A stretch of 64,000 nt of DNA from Clostridium estertheticum (lineage in GTDB: Bacteria; Bacillota; Clostridia; Clostridiales; Clostridiaceae). Location of the stretch: the NCBI RefSeq assembly GCF_026650985.1, contig NZ_CP086239.1, forward strand, positions 1,550,001-1,614,000, in the 5' to 3' direction. How positions within the stretch are numbered: position 1 is the stretch's first letter; the number at the start of each line of letters is the position of its first letter. The translations under genes and the position numbers were made by a program. Below the pieces are notes generated by a model, which did no database searches, had not been told where the DNA came from, and was given only the letters and a program-made list of their open reading frames with translations. Below are positions 26,977 through 35,841 of the stretch, in pieces.

Positions 26977-27378
26977 CTAATTATTAATAAACATAGAAGT
27001 CATATCTGTCCATTTAACTATTTTAGCTAAAAAATTACTATCAGCGAATGATTCAAATAAATTTTGTACTGTTTTAATATTTAAAATTTGACTTTCTTGA
27101 ACCTTTACAAGAGAACCTGCTATTAAAACATTTTTCATATCTATACTACTAGTTTGTTGGTATTCTGCCTTCCAATGAGTAAATTTTCCATCAATTGAAT
27201 ATAGTCTTACTTCAACAGTAAAGTCATCTGGCCCACCCCCCACTTGAATATAGCTTTCTGTATCATTTTCTAATACTGCAAATGAATTATCAACCCCATC
27301 AAGATCACATATCTCATTTGCTATTTGCTGTTTTGTTGGATCTAATATTTTATATCCATTTTCTGTTACTAATACCAC
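26977..27378 (-). CDS. Unknown small protein, probable orphan immunity gene
   Basis: 133 residues from GTG 27378, which has AGGAG six bases upstream (the ATG-less start MVLVTENGYKILDPTKQQ). A compact alpha/beta protein with no signal peptide. It lies among immunity genes, has no toxin of its own, and is followed by hairpin HR1 as its terminator. I do not recognise the family. Position and size suggest an orphan immunity protein. Confidence 0.55.
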   Translation of the reverse strand: MVLVTENGYKILDPTKQQIANEICDLDGVDNSFAVLENDTESYIQVGGGPDDFTVEVRLYSIDGKFTHWKAEYQQTSSIDMKNVLIAGSLVKVQESQILNIKTVQNLFESFADSNFLAKIVKWTDMTSMFINN

Positions 27379-27402
27379 TGTATCACTCCTATTTATACTT
27401 AG

Positions 27403-27742
27403 TTACTGTGTAAGTCTTTTTAATGCCTGATTTAATATTTCTTCAGAAGGTTAGCTATTACCATTTAAAATCAAACTTGAATCTTGATTTTTATATTCCT
27501 TTATTATTCCTTGTATCGAAGCAAATTGTTGCCAAAATGGATATGCATACTCATTAATATAGCCTAAAATTTGTGTACTTAGAAAATTAATATCTGTTTT
27601 TTCATTCAGAGGCCATTCAATAAATTCTCTTTCTTTTTTTAAGTTCCCAATATTAATAGAAACTGTTGGCCAATCTTTCCTTAGTTTTCAACCCTTCAAT
27701 CGAAAGTTTAATTCTAAAATAACTTGGATTCAAATTTTTCAT
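27403..27742 (-). pseudogene. Decayed small gene, probable immunity remnant
   Basis: Opens MKNLNPSYFRIKLSIEGLK, stops at once, and continues in another frame as NLKKEREFIEWPLNEKTDIN and YINEYAYPFWQQFASIQG. An in-frame stop follows, then EEILNQALKRLTQ. At least one frameshift and one nonsense change. Size and position fit an orphan immunity gene; family not recognised. Confidence 0.6.
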
Positions 27743-27844
27743 CCTTCCTATATCCTATATATGATTATAACTACACAAAATATGCAGTTTAGCAGAAATC
27801 TTTAATCTTTTATTACCACTAAAACTAAGCTCTTTCAATCTTAT

Positions 27845-28399
27845 TTATACAACATAAAATTTTTTAGGGAAATCTTTTATTTTCTCAATTTCAAAATATT
27901 CATCAAAATTTTTTATTTCTTTTGTTTTATAAAATTTATTTATAGCTTCTATGAAAGATTTTAGATTTGGAGCAATAACATTTCTATCATTATCTGCATG
28001 CCAAAACTCAATTAATTGTCCCTTTTGCCCTGTGAAAATTCCACTTATATCATAACAAATATGGTCTCCACCACCATTATGAAATATTGGTATCCAATTT
28101 TCATTCCACCAATTATCAACATCAAAATCCAAACCAATCATTGAGGTTGCCTCTTTGGCTGAATCCAGTGCATCTTCTAACGGCATAAACATGGAATTAT
28201 TCACAAAAGAATCATAACAATCATCACTTTGTCCATTTTTCCAATGATAAAGTTTCTTTAAGTCATTAGGTATAATAATGTTAAACTTTTCTTCTAAATT
28301 TTTAATTTCACTTTCTTTCAACGGATTATTAAGCTTTGAGTAAAAATCAGGTCTTAACTTTATTAAATTAGAATCTAATATCTCCAATATCTTCTCCAT
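27845..28399 (-). CDS. SUKH (SMI1/KNR4) protein, orphan immunity
   Basis: 184 residues. EIKNLEEKFNIIIPNDLKKLYHWKNG is the classic SUKH-1 start, followed by WIPIFHNGGGDHICYDISG and a Trp-rich middle, and ending with a helical tail. Ribosome site AGAGGAG. No toxin gene lies next to it: upstream is a decayed gene and then a DUF2625 gene. It is therefore an orphan antidote, perhaps protecting against toxins of sister strains or left from a lost cassette. Confidence 0.88.
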   Translation of the reverse strand: MEKILEILDSNLIKLRPDFYSKLNNPLKESEIKNLEEKFNIIIPNDLKKLYHWKNGQSDDCYDSFVNNSMFMPLEDALDSAKEATSMIGLDFDVDNWWNENWIPIFHNGGGDHICYDISGIFTGQKGQLIEFWHADNDRNVIAPNLKSFIEAINKFYKTKEIKNFDEYFEIEKIKDFPKKFYVV

Positions 28400-28474
28400 A
28401 TTGCTTCAACTCCTCTTTTTAGTTGATTATAAAAAATATATTAATATCACTCTGGCAATTCAAACATTTACTAA

Positions 28475-28835
28475 TCTTACTTGTCCTTTCATAGAATCCA
28501 TATCTTCAAAACATTATTTTCTATATCAAAGCTATAGTCTGCGTTTAACTTCCATAGCTCTATAAAGGGCTTAAAAAGGTCTTCCACAAATTAAGTTGCC
28601 TCTTTTTCTAATATGTCTAAAAATGCTTTGAAACTATCAACCAATTGATAATATGCCTCTTTCTACCACACAATAACAATAAGAAATTACGGGTTATGTT
28701 CATTTTGTTAGAAATGGATTCAAATGACTGAGTTTGCTTCATCAATATAAGTCGCTATTTAACTTAAATTAAATTTTTTACTATATTCTAAGTTAATATT
28801 TAAAAGTTCTTCAACAGGTACTAACTTTTTTTCTG
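28475..28835 (-). pseudogene. Decayed immunity-type gene
   Basis: Reading frames with coding character but many stops: KAEKKLVPVEELLNINLEYS, then YQLVDSFKAFLDILEKEAT, and FVEDLFKPFIELWKLNADY in register with an internal stop. No intact start. It resembles the small acidic immunity proteins of the locus but matches no family I can name. Confidence 0.5.
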
Positions 28836-28845
28836 CCTTCTCTAT

Positions 28846-29406
28846 TTATATCTCATTTGACCATAAAAAAGGATATACTAATATTGCTTCATCAAATTTT
28901 ACATTACTTACATCGTCCTGCCATTTGCTCCATTTTAAAGTGCTATAGAATTTGTCTGTATTTCCCAGTGTAATCCAAGTAATAAATTCAGAGTATTTCA
29001 TCTCCAGTGATTCCCATTCCAATGTATCAGGAGCAAAGTACCACACATCTCCTATTTTATCTGCAAATTTTCCAGAATTTAATGCAAAATTTCCGCCAAT
29101 AACGTCATCTCCAACAATTAACATTTTATTAATACTATTAGATACTCCTTGTTCATTTATTTTATTGTATGAAAGTATTCCTCTATTTTCTTTATTTTCA
29201 GAACCAAGGATTCTAATCCAATTGTCAACAGTTAATCCTGACGTATTAAATATAATTGAACCTAGTGCTGATTTTGAAGTTATTTTTAGCATATCAAGTG
29301 TATACTGTCCAATACTTGTTTTATACATATTTAATTTTATATTCTTATTTGAATCACTAAACATCTTATTTAACTCTTTCCATAAACTATTATCTATATT
29401 ACTCAT
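28846..29406 (-). CDS. DUF2625 protein, probable immunity to NucA/NucB toxin
   Basis: Start set to ATG 29406 (MSNIDNSLWKELNKMFSDSN) seven bases after GGAGG. About 186 residues. LGSIIFNTSGLTVDNWIRIL, GDDVIGGNFALNSG and DVWYFAPDTLEWESLEMKYS are characteristic DUF2625 blocks. It lies 25 bases behind the orphan nuclease domain, so it is the likely cognate immunity gene. DUF2625 as an immunity family is inferred from this position. Confidence 0.85.
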   Translation of the reverse strand: MSNIDNSLWKELNKMFSDSNKNIKLNMYKTSIGQYTLDMLKITSKSALGSIIFNTSGLTVDNWIRILGSENKENRGILSYNKINEQGVSNSINKMLIVGDDVIGGNFALNSGKFADKIGDVWYFAPDTLEWESLEMKYSEFITWITLGNTDKFYSTLKWSKWQDDVSNVKFDEAILVYPFLWSNEI

Positions 29407-29431
29407 TCTGTACCTCCATACCTTTGTCTTT

Positions 29432-29827
29432 CTAATCATCAGTTATTTTATACTTTATATTAGTTCCATTAGGATATGGTCTTAGTTTATGACCTATACT
29501 TGAACCAGACCCTCTATTATCAGATGGGTTAATAGGTCTAACACTTGCCCCCTTACCTCCTTCTTCAAACATTGCTGGTGGATATTCATCTAAATCCTTT
29601 CCCAAAACTTTATCTATTCCTTTTAATGACGCTCTAAGATTAGGTTTTGCGCCACCTCCATTAATTGTTAATACATCTGGATATCCATTAGCTATCGCAT
29701 CTTCAATGTGCTTTGCTGATTCATGATATTTACTTCTAGAAATTTTAACTTCTACAATATCAGCTTTTCCTGACCCACCAGCGCCACCTAAACCACATGC
29801 TAATTTCACATCTTTTGGCATATCCAT
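29432..29827 (-). CDS. Orphan NucA/NucB-type DNase toxin domain
   Basis: 131 residues beginning in trunk sequence (MDMPKDVKLACGLGG) and then a full NucA/NucB domain: YHESAKHIEDAIANGYPDVL, DLDEYPPAMFEEGG with the catalytic-region Asp-Glu, and SVRPINPSDNRGSGSSIG. The trunk upstream is broken by stops (29830-30086), so the domain has no spike and no proper start. It looks like a stored toxin tip. DUF2625 follows as partner. Confidence 0.85.
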   Translation of the reverse strand: MDMPKDVKLACGLGGAGGSGKADIVEVKISRSKYHESAKHIEDAIANGYPDVLTINGGGAKPNLRASLKGIDKVLGKDLDEYPPAMFEEGGKGASVRPINPSDNRGSGSSIGHKLRPYPNGTNIKYKITDD

Positions 29828-29829
29828 AT

Positions 29830-30086
29830 TTTTTAATGCTATTTTAGCTATCCTAGTATTCTCTAATATATTAGATGCTATCTTACTAATTCATTTTTAA
29901 CAAACGGTAATGCTTTCTCAAACATTTTTTCTGCATTCTGGAAACTTCCCACTGTTGCTGTTCCAATTCCTACATCCAATAATAGAGTTTTGAAATTTAT
30001 CCCTCTACCTTCTAATGTTTTCTTACTAAACTTTCAACGCCATTTGTTACTCCAACTATAACCATCTTAGCGACATCCTTGATATT
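29830..30086 (-). pseudogene. Decayed VgrG2 trunk (pre-toxin part)
   Basis: The sequence corresponds to trunk residues from GVTNGVESL through the linker to ENTRIAKIALKN, but with small deletions and in-frame stops (for example TGA near 29893). It starts directly at hairpin HR2. Confidence 0.85.
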
Positions 30087-30133
30087 TAAAAAACTAACAC
30101 AGGAATTTCTCCTCATGCTAGTCTTTTGTTTTA
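30087..30133 (-). terminator. Boundary hairpin HR2
   Basis: ACTAACACAGGAATTTCT...CATGCTAGT, imperfect version of HR1 with T-tracts on both sides. It abuts a truncated trunk and is 188 bases downstream of the immunity gene 30321-31118. Confidence 0.65.
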
Positions 30134-30320
30134 GTTTTTTTGTAACGTACTCTGCTACTTTCTCAATATAATCTTTTATAATCTAAGAAACCACATTTGA
30201 AATGTATTCTATTCTTCGATTTTTTTGAAATATATATCACAAAATAATGGAATATATTTAAGATATATTATGTTTTTAAATTTCTCTGCCATACTGCATC
30301 ACCTATTAATCGTATATTAT

Positions 30321-31118
30321 TTATATCTTGTGTCCATAAAAGTACTTGCAGCCTTTTTCCCAATTCATTTTTGAAAGTTGTTTAACATAATCAAAAACTT
30401 TTCTCATGATTTCATCGTCTACTATTGTATAATATTGTACAGGGCATTCAATACCACTCCAAATTGAAAGCATTGTTGGAATTGTAATTTCTTTTAATTC
30501 TTTTCCGTATTTTCTTGAAATAATACTTGCATCTAATAATATTTTTGTTAATACTCCTGGAAATGCTAACTCTCCTTTATAGTAATACTTTTCTATATCT
30601 AGTTCATCTCTTTTATTGATGTAAAATTCTCCAATTTCATCAACTGATGCACTTTCTGAAGTTGATTCTTGATAATCTAAAATATAATATAGTGCATCTC
30701 TTATAGTAGTCTCAACATTAGTATCTTCCCATTCTTCTAATAGTACAAGTAAGTAAGGAACAACTTCATATGATAATGCTTGCTTCGAATATGTTGCAAA
30801 TACATTAACTGCATCATCATCAGATTCAGATAGCATTTTCAAATTATCATTTTTTAAAATATCATTATGCTCTGCAATTGAACAAAATACTCTTATGCAA
30901 AGATTTATTACACCGTCATCATTACTTGTATTCATTATTTCAATTAATAACTGTTTTGCCGAAAAATCTCCAAGCTTTAATAAATCTATTATTATTAAAA
31001 GCTTCTTTCTCTCATCCTTTTCAATATTAATTTTATACCATAGTTCTTCTTTACTAATATCATTTGGTGTATCCCCATACCATATTCCTCGACACATTAT
31101 ATTATCTTTATCATCCAT
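30321..31118 (-). CDS. Helical immunity protein (possibly Imm47-like), copy 2
   Basis: 265 residues, mainly helical with HEAT-like repeats (FSAKQLLIEIMNTSNDDGVI; VPYLLVLLEEWEDTNVETTI) and a C-terminal block ending MNWEKGCKYFYGHKI. It is homologous along its length to 56117-56908 but clearly diverged, and each copy follows a GHH-type toxin. The tail resembles what I recall of Imm47, but that name is tentative. It lies 19 bases behind its toxin. Confidence 0.75.
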   Translation of the reverse strand: MDDKDNIMCRGIWYGDTPNDISKEELWYKINIEKDERKKLLIIIDLLKLGDFSAKQLLIEIMNTSNDDGVINLCIRVFCSIAEHNDILKNDNLKMLSESDDDAVNVFATYSKQALSYEVVPYLLVLLEEWEDTNVETTIRDALYYILDYQESTSESASVDEIGEFYINKRDELDIEKYYYKGELAFPGVLTKILLDASIISRKYGKELKEITIPTMLSIWSGIECPVQYYTIVDDEIMRKVFDYVKQLSKMNWEKGCKYFYGHKI

Positions 31119-31137
31119 ATACTTGTCCTCCTATATC

Positions 31138-33696
31138 CTATTTTCTCAATCCATTAGCACGTTGCCACTTTATAATTTTATTTTGAAAATTTGTTGCAGC
31201 TGTATGTCTTGGATTATTTCCGAAAATATATATTCCATTTTCATTCTTGTGAATTTTTAATGTTTTAGCACCTACTTTTCCATATCCACTTTCAGCGTAA
31301 AAGTCTAAATCCACCCCTTTTAATTTAGTACTTTTTATCGTCGATTCACCCGTATAAGTAATGTTATTATTTGTATTTTTCCCACCAAATGCAAGACCTT
31401 GTTTGTGATGCCCTTTGTTTAAGACACCTTGGGAAACTAAACTTTTATAGTCATCTCTACCCTTTATTAAGTCTTTTCCCTGCACTATAATTGATTCATC
31501 AGGATTAGAGAAGAATGCTGGCTCTTCTCTAAATAATTGCTGTGCTTCTTCATAATGTGGTCCATAAACATCTTTCCCTTTCAATATTTTAGAATTGCTT
31601 ACTATATCAGCTGTCTTAACCTTCTTAAATTCCTTTGTAAACCTACCTAACGCCTCATCAACATTACCAAAATTGCTCCCAAGTACTACTGATTTTGGTC
31701 CTTTCTCCATATTTTTTAATGCTATTTTAGCTATCCTAGTATTCTCTGATATATTAGATGCTATCTTATTAAATGCCTTTTTAACAAATGGTGATGCTTT
31801 CTGAAATAATTTCCCTGCACCATGGAACACTCCTGCTGTTGCTGCTCCAATTCCTGCATCCAGTAATAAAGTTTTAAAGTTTATACCTTTGCCTTCTAAT
31901 GTTTGTCTTACTAAACTTTCAACGCCATTTGTTAATCCACCTATTATCATTTTAGCACCTAATGCTTCTCCCATACCAAACGGACCAAATATAGCTCCTG
32001 AGAGTGCTCCTACAAGTGCTTCTCTACCCCCAGCCTTCATATAGGCAGTTATATCACTTACTTCTCCACTTTGAACATCTGATATTGCTTGACTTGCAAC
32101 TGCGGCAATTGCTACAACAGCCACCACTGCCAGACCTGCAAGAACATTTCCAGCTAATTTTCCCCAGTTAAACCCTTTCTTTTTTTCTGCAGGTGGCTTT
32201 GCTACAGCAGCCTTTTTAACTTGCTTAGGTTCTGGCTTTTTACCTACAGTAGGTTCATCATCAAATGGAGGATATGCTTCTCTATCACTTCCATTTTTTA
32301 TTACATTATTGGATAAGAAGTGCAGATCAGTTTCCATTGAAAAACCACTTTTAGTTCCTGTCTTTGCTACAAGTATTTGGCTTTGAGCCTTAAGTTTAAC
32401 GCTTTGTGGTGTTTTCATTATTATTCCACCAACTGCATTTAAGCTTAGTTTTTTATGGCTTGTAATTGTTACTCCAACCGCATCGTCAAAACTTATACTA
32501 AGTGGCTCTTTGCTTCCGCCTTTTATGTTCAAAGCTCCTGGCACCATTTCTATTTCACTGCCGTGTTCTGTGCCAAAATACCTTTTAGTTGTATCTGCTG
32601 TTTTAGCACAACCACTTCCATTTTTTCTTACGCATCCAGTTACAATTGGCTCTTCGCCAGTCTCGCTAGGGAAATATAAACTTGCGCTTGTTCCAACTAT
32701 AGGCATTGAATACATTACGTTTCCAGTTGGTGGTGCATACGGGAACCAGGAAGCTTTATCTTTATTTTGACTCTTATCTATATTTAAATGAAGTTTTATC
32801 TTTTCACCCTTAACTTCAAGAACTTTCCCTTCAATAGATGCTCCACCGATAAGTGAATTTGTAACTTTTGTTTGCCATACTCCGTTTTTTCTACATAAAC
32901 GGTATTTGTAAATGACCTCATCACTTAAAGCACGAGCTTTATATTGATTTACATAAAAGTCCTTGTTTTTGAAGCTAATGTTAGCCCCTACTTCATACTT
33001 TTCTCTTGTTTCTATTTCATAATAAAAATAGTCAGTATCATGCCCAGCTTCGCTTCCACCTGATTCATGATATTGTTTTAAATCCTTGCAAGCTTTATAA
33101 TCACTAGTATCTTCTAGTTTATAACTTGTTTTACTTGGCCTCCCAAAATAAAACATATTAAGTGTTTCTATTATATCACAAGATAGTTCTGATTTTAACT
33201 CACTTGATATTCTCTTTAAAAAACTCCAATCTGTTTCTTTGTATTGAAATAAAGGTTTTCCTATCTTCTGCCCTTCGCCTATACATTGTTCATAGCTATA
33301 GCCTGGATAATCTTTTAAAATTATTCCTATAAGTTCATCATACGTCATATTCACATCTTGAAATGATCTGCTTTTTTCTTTTACATCCAATTCAAAACTT
33401 GATGTAAGTGCTTGTATTTCTAAGTAATAATTTCCGTTTATATTGCTTGTCCTAATATTTTGCACTATTCCATTAAATATTATCTTACTTTTGCTTTTAT
33501 TTACTCTATTAATATTTACGACACTTTCATTATTAGAATTTTCATCTTCTAATTCTTCATAAACACATATTTTATCATCAGTGGAAGCATTTATAGTAGA
33601 TTGAAAATTTATTGAGTCATCTATCAAACATTTTAAATATAAATATCCATGTTCATTAGGTTTGTTTTCAATTTTTATATTCTCTATATTTAGCAA
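31138..33696 (-). pseudogene. VgrG2-type spike with GHH-type nuclease toxin, start lost
   Basis: 852 residues are open. The trunk is complete except for the first 14 residues: the frame meets a stop just upstream, and the only start is a TTG (33696) without ribosome site, so expression is doubtful. The hydrophobic linker is shortened in frame (residues for VTLGAATAVVAAIAIGAAVA are missing). The toxin (last ~155 residues) shows KGHHKQGLAFGGKN and RHTAATNFQNKIIKWQRANG, homologous to the toxin at 56934-59579, probably of the HNH/EndoVII superfamily. Upstream lies a decayed DUF4280 gene. Confidence 0.8.
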
Positions 33697-33719
33697 TTGA
33701 TAAGGTGATTTTTTTACAT

Positions 33720-33930
33720 GTCACTTTTTCTCCGATTAAAATTGAACTCCCTTTTCACCTTCTATGCATTCACTACAAATTTCGAGGCAACTAATTTTTT
33801 TCTATCTCTTTTATTCATCATAGGCTTACCTAATATGCATATATATCCATGACTTGCTAAACAGATATTACTCTATTATCAATTTATATAACATGGTTGT
33901 GCCTTACACCTAAAAAGTAAGTATCCCATA
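33720..33930 (-). pseudogene. Decayed DUF4280 PAAR-like gene
   Basis: Fragments of the DUF4280 protein are readable (ASHGYICILGKPMMNK and nearby Cys codons) in the expected place directly upstream of a VgrG2 trunk, but stops and deletions break it throughout. Confidence 0.75.
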
Positions 33931-34664
33931 TACTTATAAATAGAATTGTTGATATCCAAAGTGGAAACTAATGAAGGCGACTAGAAAATTTTATACCTCT
34001 AAATCATGAGATTAAAAATGAATTTCTTTAAATTTTTATTTTATGTTTTTTCTTTTACATTTTTAAACCATTAGTGCAATCAAATTGTAAAATACGCTCA
34101 CTTATATGGATAAGTTTTACTTACTAAAAATATTCTACCATAGAAACTTCGCTAAATCAGGAGATTTTTGTCACTTTTCATATTAAACTGCTACTCTTCC
34201 TATTATCAAGGACAAAAAAATTAGATAATTCCTCTCTGTAACAATCAACAACTTATCCTAAATTCCTCTATTATCTTTATCATAACTATTCATGTTATTA
34301 TTATTTTAGGCATAAAACATAAACTGATAAAGAAAATTGCATTCTACTGTCAGTCTATTTCCCATATTTTAGAAAGCATTGGATTATAGGTCATAGTTGC
34401 TACAACTACCTTTAATTGCAATGACGTACTTTATCCAAATTCACTTCAAAATTAGACTTATTCGCCCAAATCATTGATTTCACTAAATTTTCTACAGCCT
34501 ATAGCATTTTCAACTATATTTGCACTGAAATTCCCAATTATTTGATTTATTCTTATTACTCCTCTCATTTTCGTTGCATAAAAATAGAGCAAATGCTTCC
34601 TTTATTAGAAACATTAACTCTTATCATTGTTATATATATTTACTATTTAATTATTTTTATACAG
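33931..34664. other. Intergenic stretch with terminator, no gene seen
   Basis: More than 700 bases between endonuclease V and the decayed PAAR-like gene. Only short stop-broken frames are present. It contains the endonuclease V terminator at 34581-34625. Confidence 0.5.
34581..34625 (-). terminator. Terminator of YwqJ-YwqK-EndoV operon
   Basis: Minus strand AGAGTTAATGTTTC...AGCATTTGCTCT followed by ATTTTTAT; imperfect stem, 40 bases past the endonuclease V stop, related to the hairpin at 20611-20656. Confidence 0.6.
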
Positions 34665-35375
34665 TTAGATTAGTTTCTTTAATTCATTTCTCATTATATG
34701 TGTTTCTAAGTCAGCTAATCTAACTGGAATTGGAAGTCTACTCTCTTTATTTACTAATTCAGACACTATTTTAGTACAAGTCTCTAAGTCGATGTAATTC
34801 CCACATGATATAAATATAGGTTTTACATCCTTCCTCGTTCTAAGTACTCTACCATACACTTCTCCATTTATCACAATATCGTTATATGATCCTTCATCAT
34901 TTTGGGGCATATTAAAATCTACTCCGCCAATTTTCAAGTAACTTTTAGCTACGCCTATAGTAGGCTTATTTAAGAAAAAAGATGCATGTGTCGCTATTCC
35001 CATGTGATTAAAATGTAAATATCCATTCCCATCAAATATAAATATATCTGGTTCTAGGGTCAATTTCTTTGCAGCTTCAACTATTAGTGGCAATTCTCTA
35101 AAAGCCAAAAATCCAGCTACATAAGGTACATTTATTTTACCATAACTATATACCTTTTCAACCTCTTTTTTCGTTTTGTAATTAATAACTACAATGCAAC
35201 ATACAGCATAATGTTCTTCTCCTTTTTCCCAATAAGCCAAATCTATTCCTGCACAAAGTTTAATCTCTTCTTTAAACCTATTAATTAATCTAATCTTTTT
35301 TACTAGGCTCTTTTGAATAGAGACAAATGATTCTTCTGAATTCACTTCAAATTTATGAATATTTTTAAGATCCAT
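34665..35375 (-). CDS. nfi: Endonuclease V (YwqL/Nfi family)
   Basis: 236 residues. CAGIDLAYW, FLAFRELPLIVEAAKKL and DIFIFDGNGYLHFNHMGIAT (first and second catalytic acids) and KPTIGVAKSYL are the family blocks; SCGNYIDLETCTKIV follows. Endonuclease V nicks DNA next to deoxyinosine or RNA at inosine. It starts one base after the ywqK-like stop with its own GGGAGAG site, so it belongs to the deaminase-toxin operon. B. subtilis has the same order ywqJ-ywqK-ywqL. Here it may repair lesions left by the deaminase, a second layer of self-protection. Confidence 0.92.
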   Translation of the reverse strand: MDLKNIHKFEVNSEESFVSIQKSLVKKIRLINRFKEEIKLCAGIDLAYWEKGEEHYAVCCIVVINYKTKKEVEKVYSYGKINVPYVAGFLAFRELPLIVEAAKKLTLEPDIFIFDGNGYLHFNHMGIATHASFFLNKPTIGVAKSYLKIGGVDFNMPQNDEGSYNDIVINGEVYGRVLRTRKDVKPIFISCGNYIDLETCTKIVSELVNKESRLPIPVRLADLETHIMRNELKKLI

Positions 35376-35376
35376 T

Positions 35377-35841
35377 TTAATCTCTCCCTAACCTTTTATT
35401 CGACTCTCTTTCTCTTTTTAAATTTTTAATATCTTCCTCTATTGGAGATAGTTTCTCTTTAACTAATTTACCATCATAATCCCACTCCTTTAGAGTTAAA
35501 CAAATACCAAACTCATATTCAGAAATTGATTTTAATTTGCCATCTTCAAACCAAAGCTCTTCTTTTCCTCTAATTTGACCGTATTTCATATATTGTTTAC
35601 TTTCGATATTCCCATTTTCATGGAATTCAACATACTCTCCACATTCAAACCCATCTTTATAAAAACAATAATAAATTAATTGCCCATTATTATATAGCTC
35701 ATATGCTAATCCAGTAAATGGTTTTCCTCCTTCTTCTTCTGGCTTATCTAAAATTCTATCACTACAATATTCACCCCATAACGCTTTAAGATTAATTCCA
35801 TTGTTCAGTACATATTCTTTATCCAATATATCATTTTTCAT
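35377..35841 (-). CDS. ywqK: YwqK-family MORN-repeat antitoxin
   Basis: 154 residues with MORN-like repeats: FTGLAYELYNNGQLIYYCFY, ECGEYVEFHENGNIESKQYM and REELWF-like GKEELWFEDGKLKSISEYEF. It starts inside the toxin gene (11-base overlap) with GGAGG in the toxin coding sequence, giving coupled translation. YwqK is the antitoxin partner of the YwqJ deaminase in B. subtilis, and the same pairing is kept here. Confidence 0.88.
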   Translation of the reverse strand: MKNDILDKEYVLNNGINLKALWGEYCSDRILDKPEEEGGKPFTGLAYELYNNGQLIYYCFYKDGFECGEYVEFHENGNIESKQYMKYGQIRGKEELWFEDGKLKSISEYEFGICLTLKEWDYDGKLVKEKLSPIEEDIKNLKRERESNKRLGRD

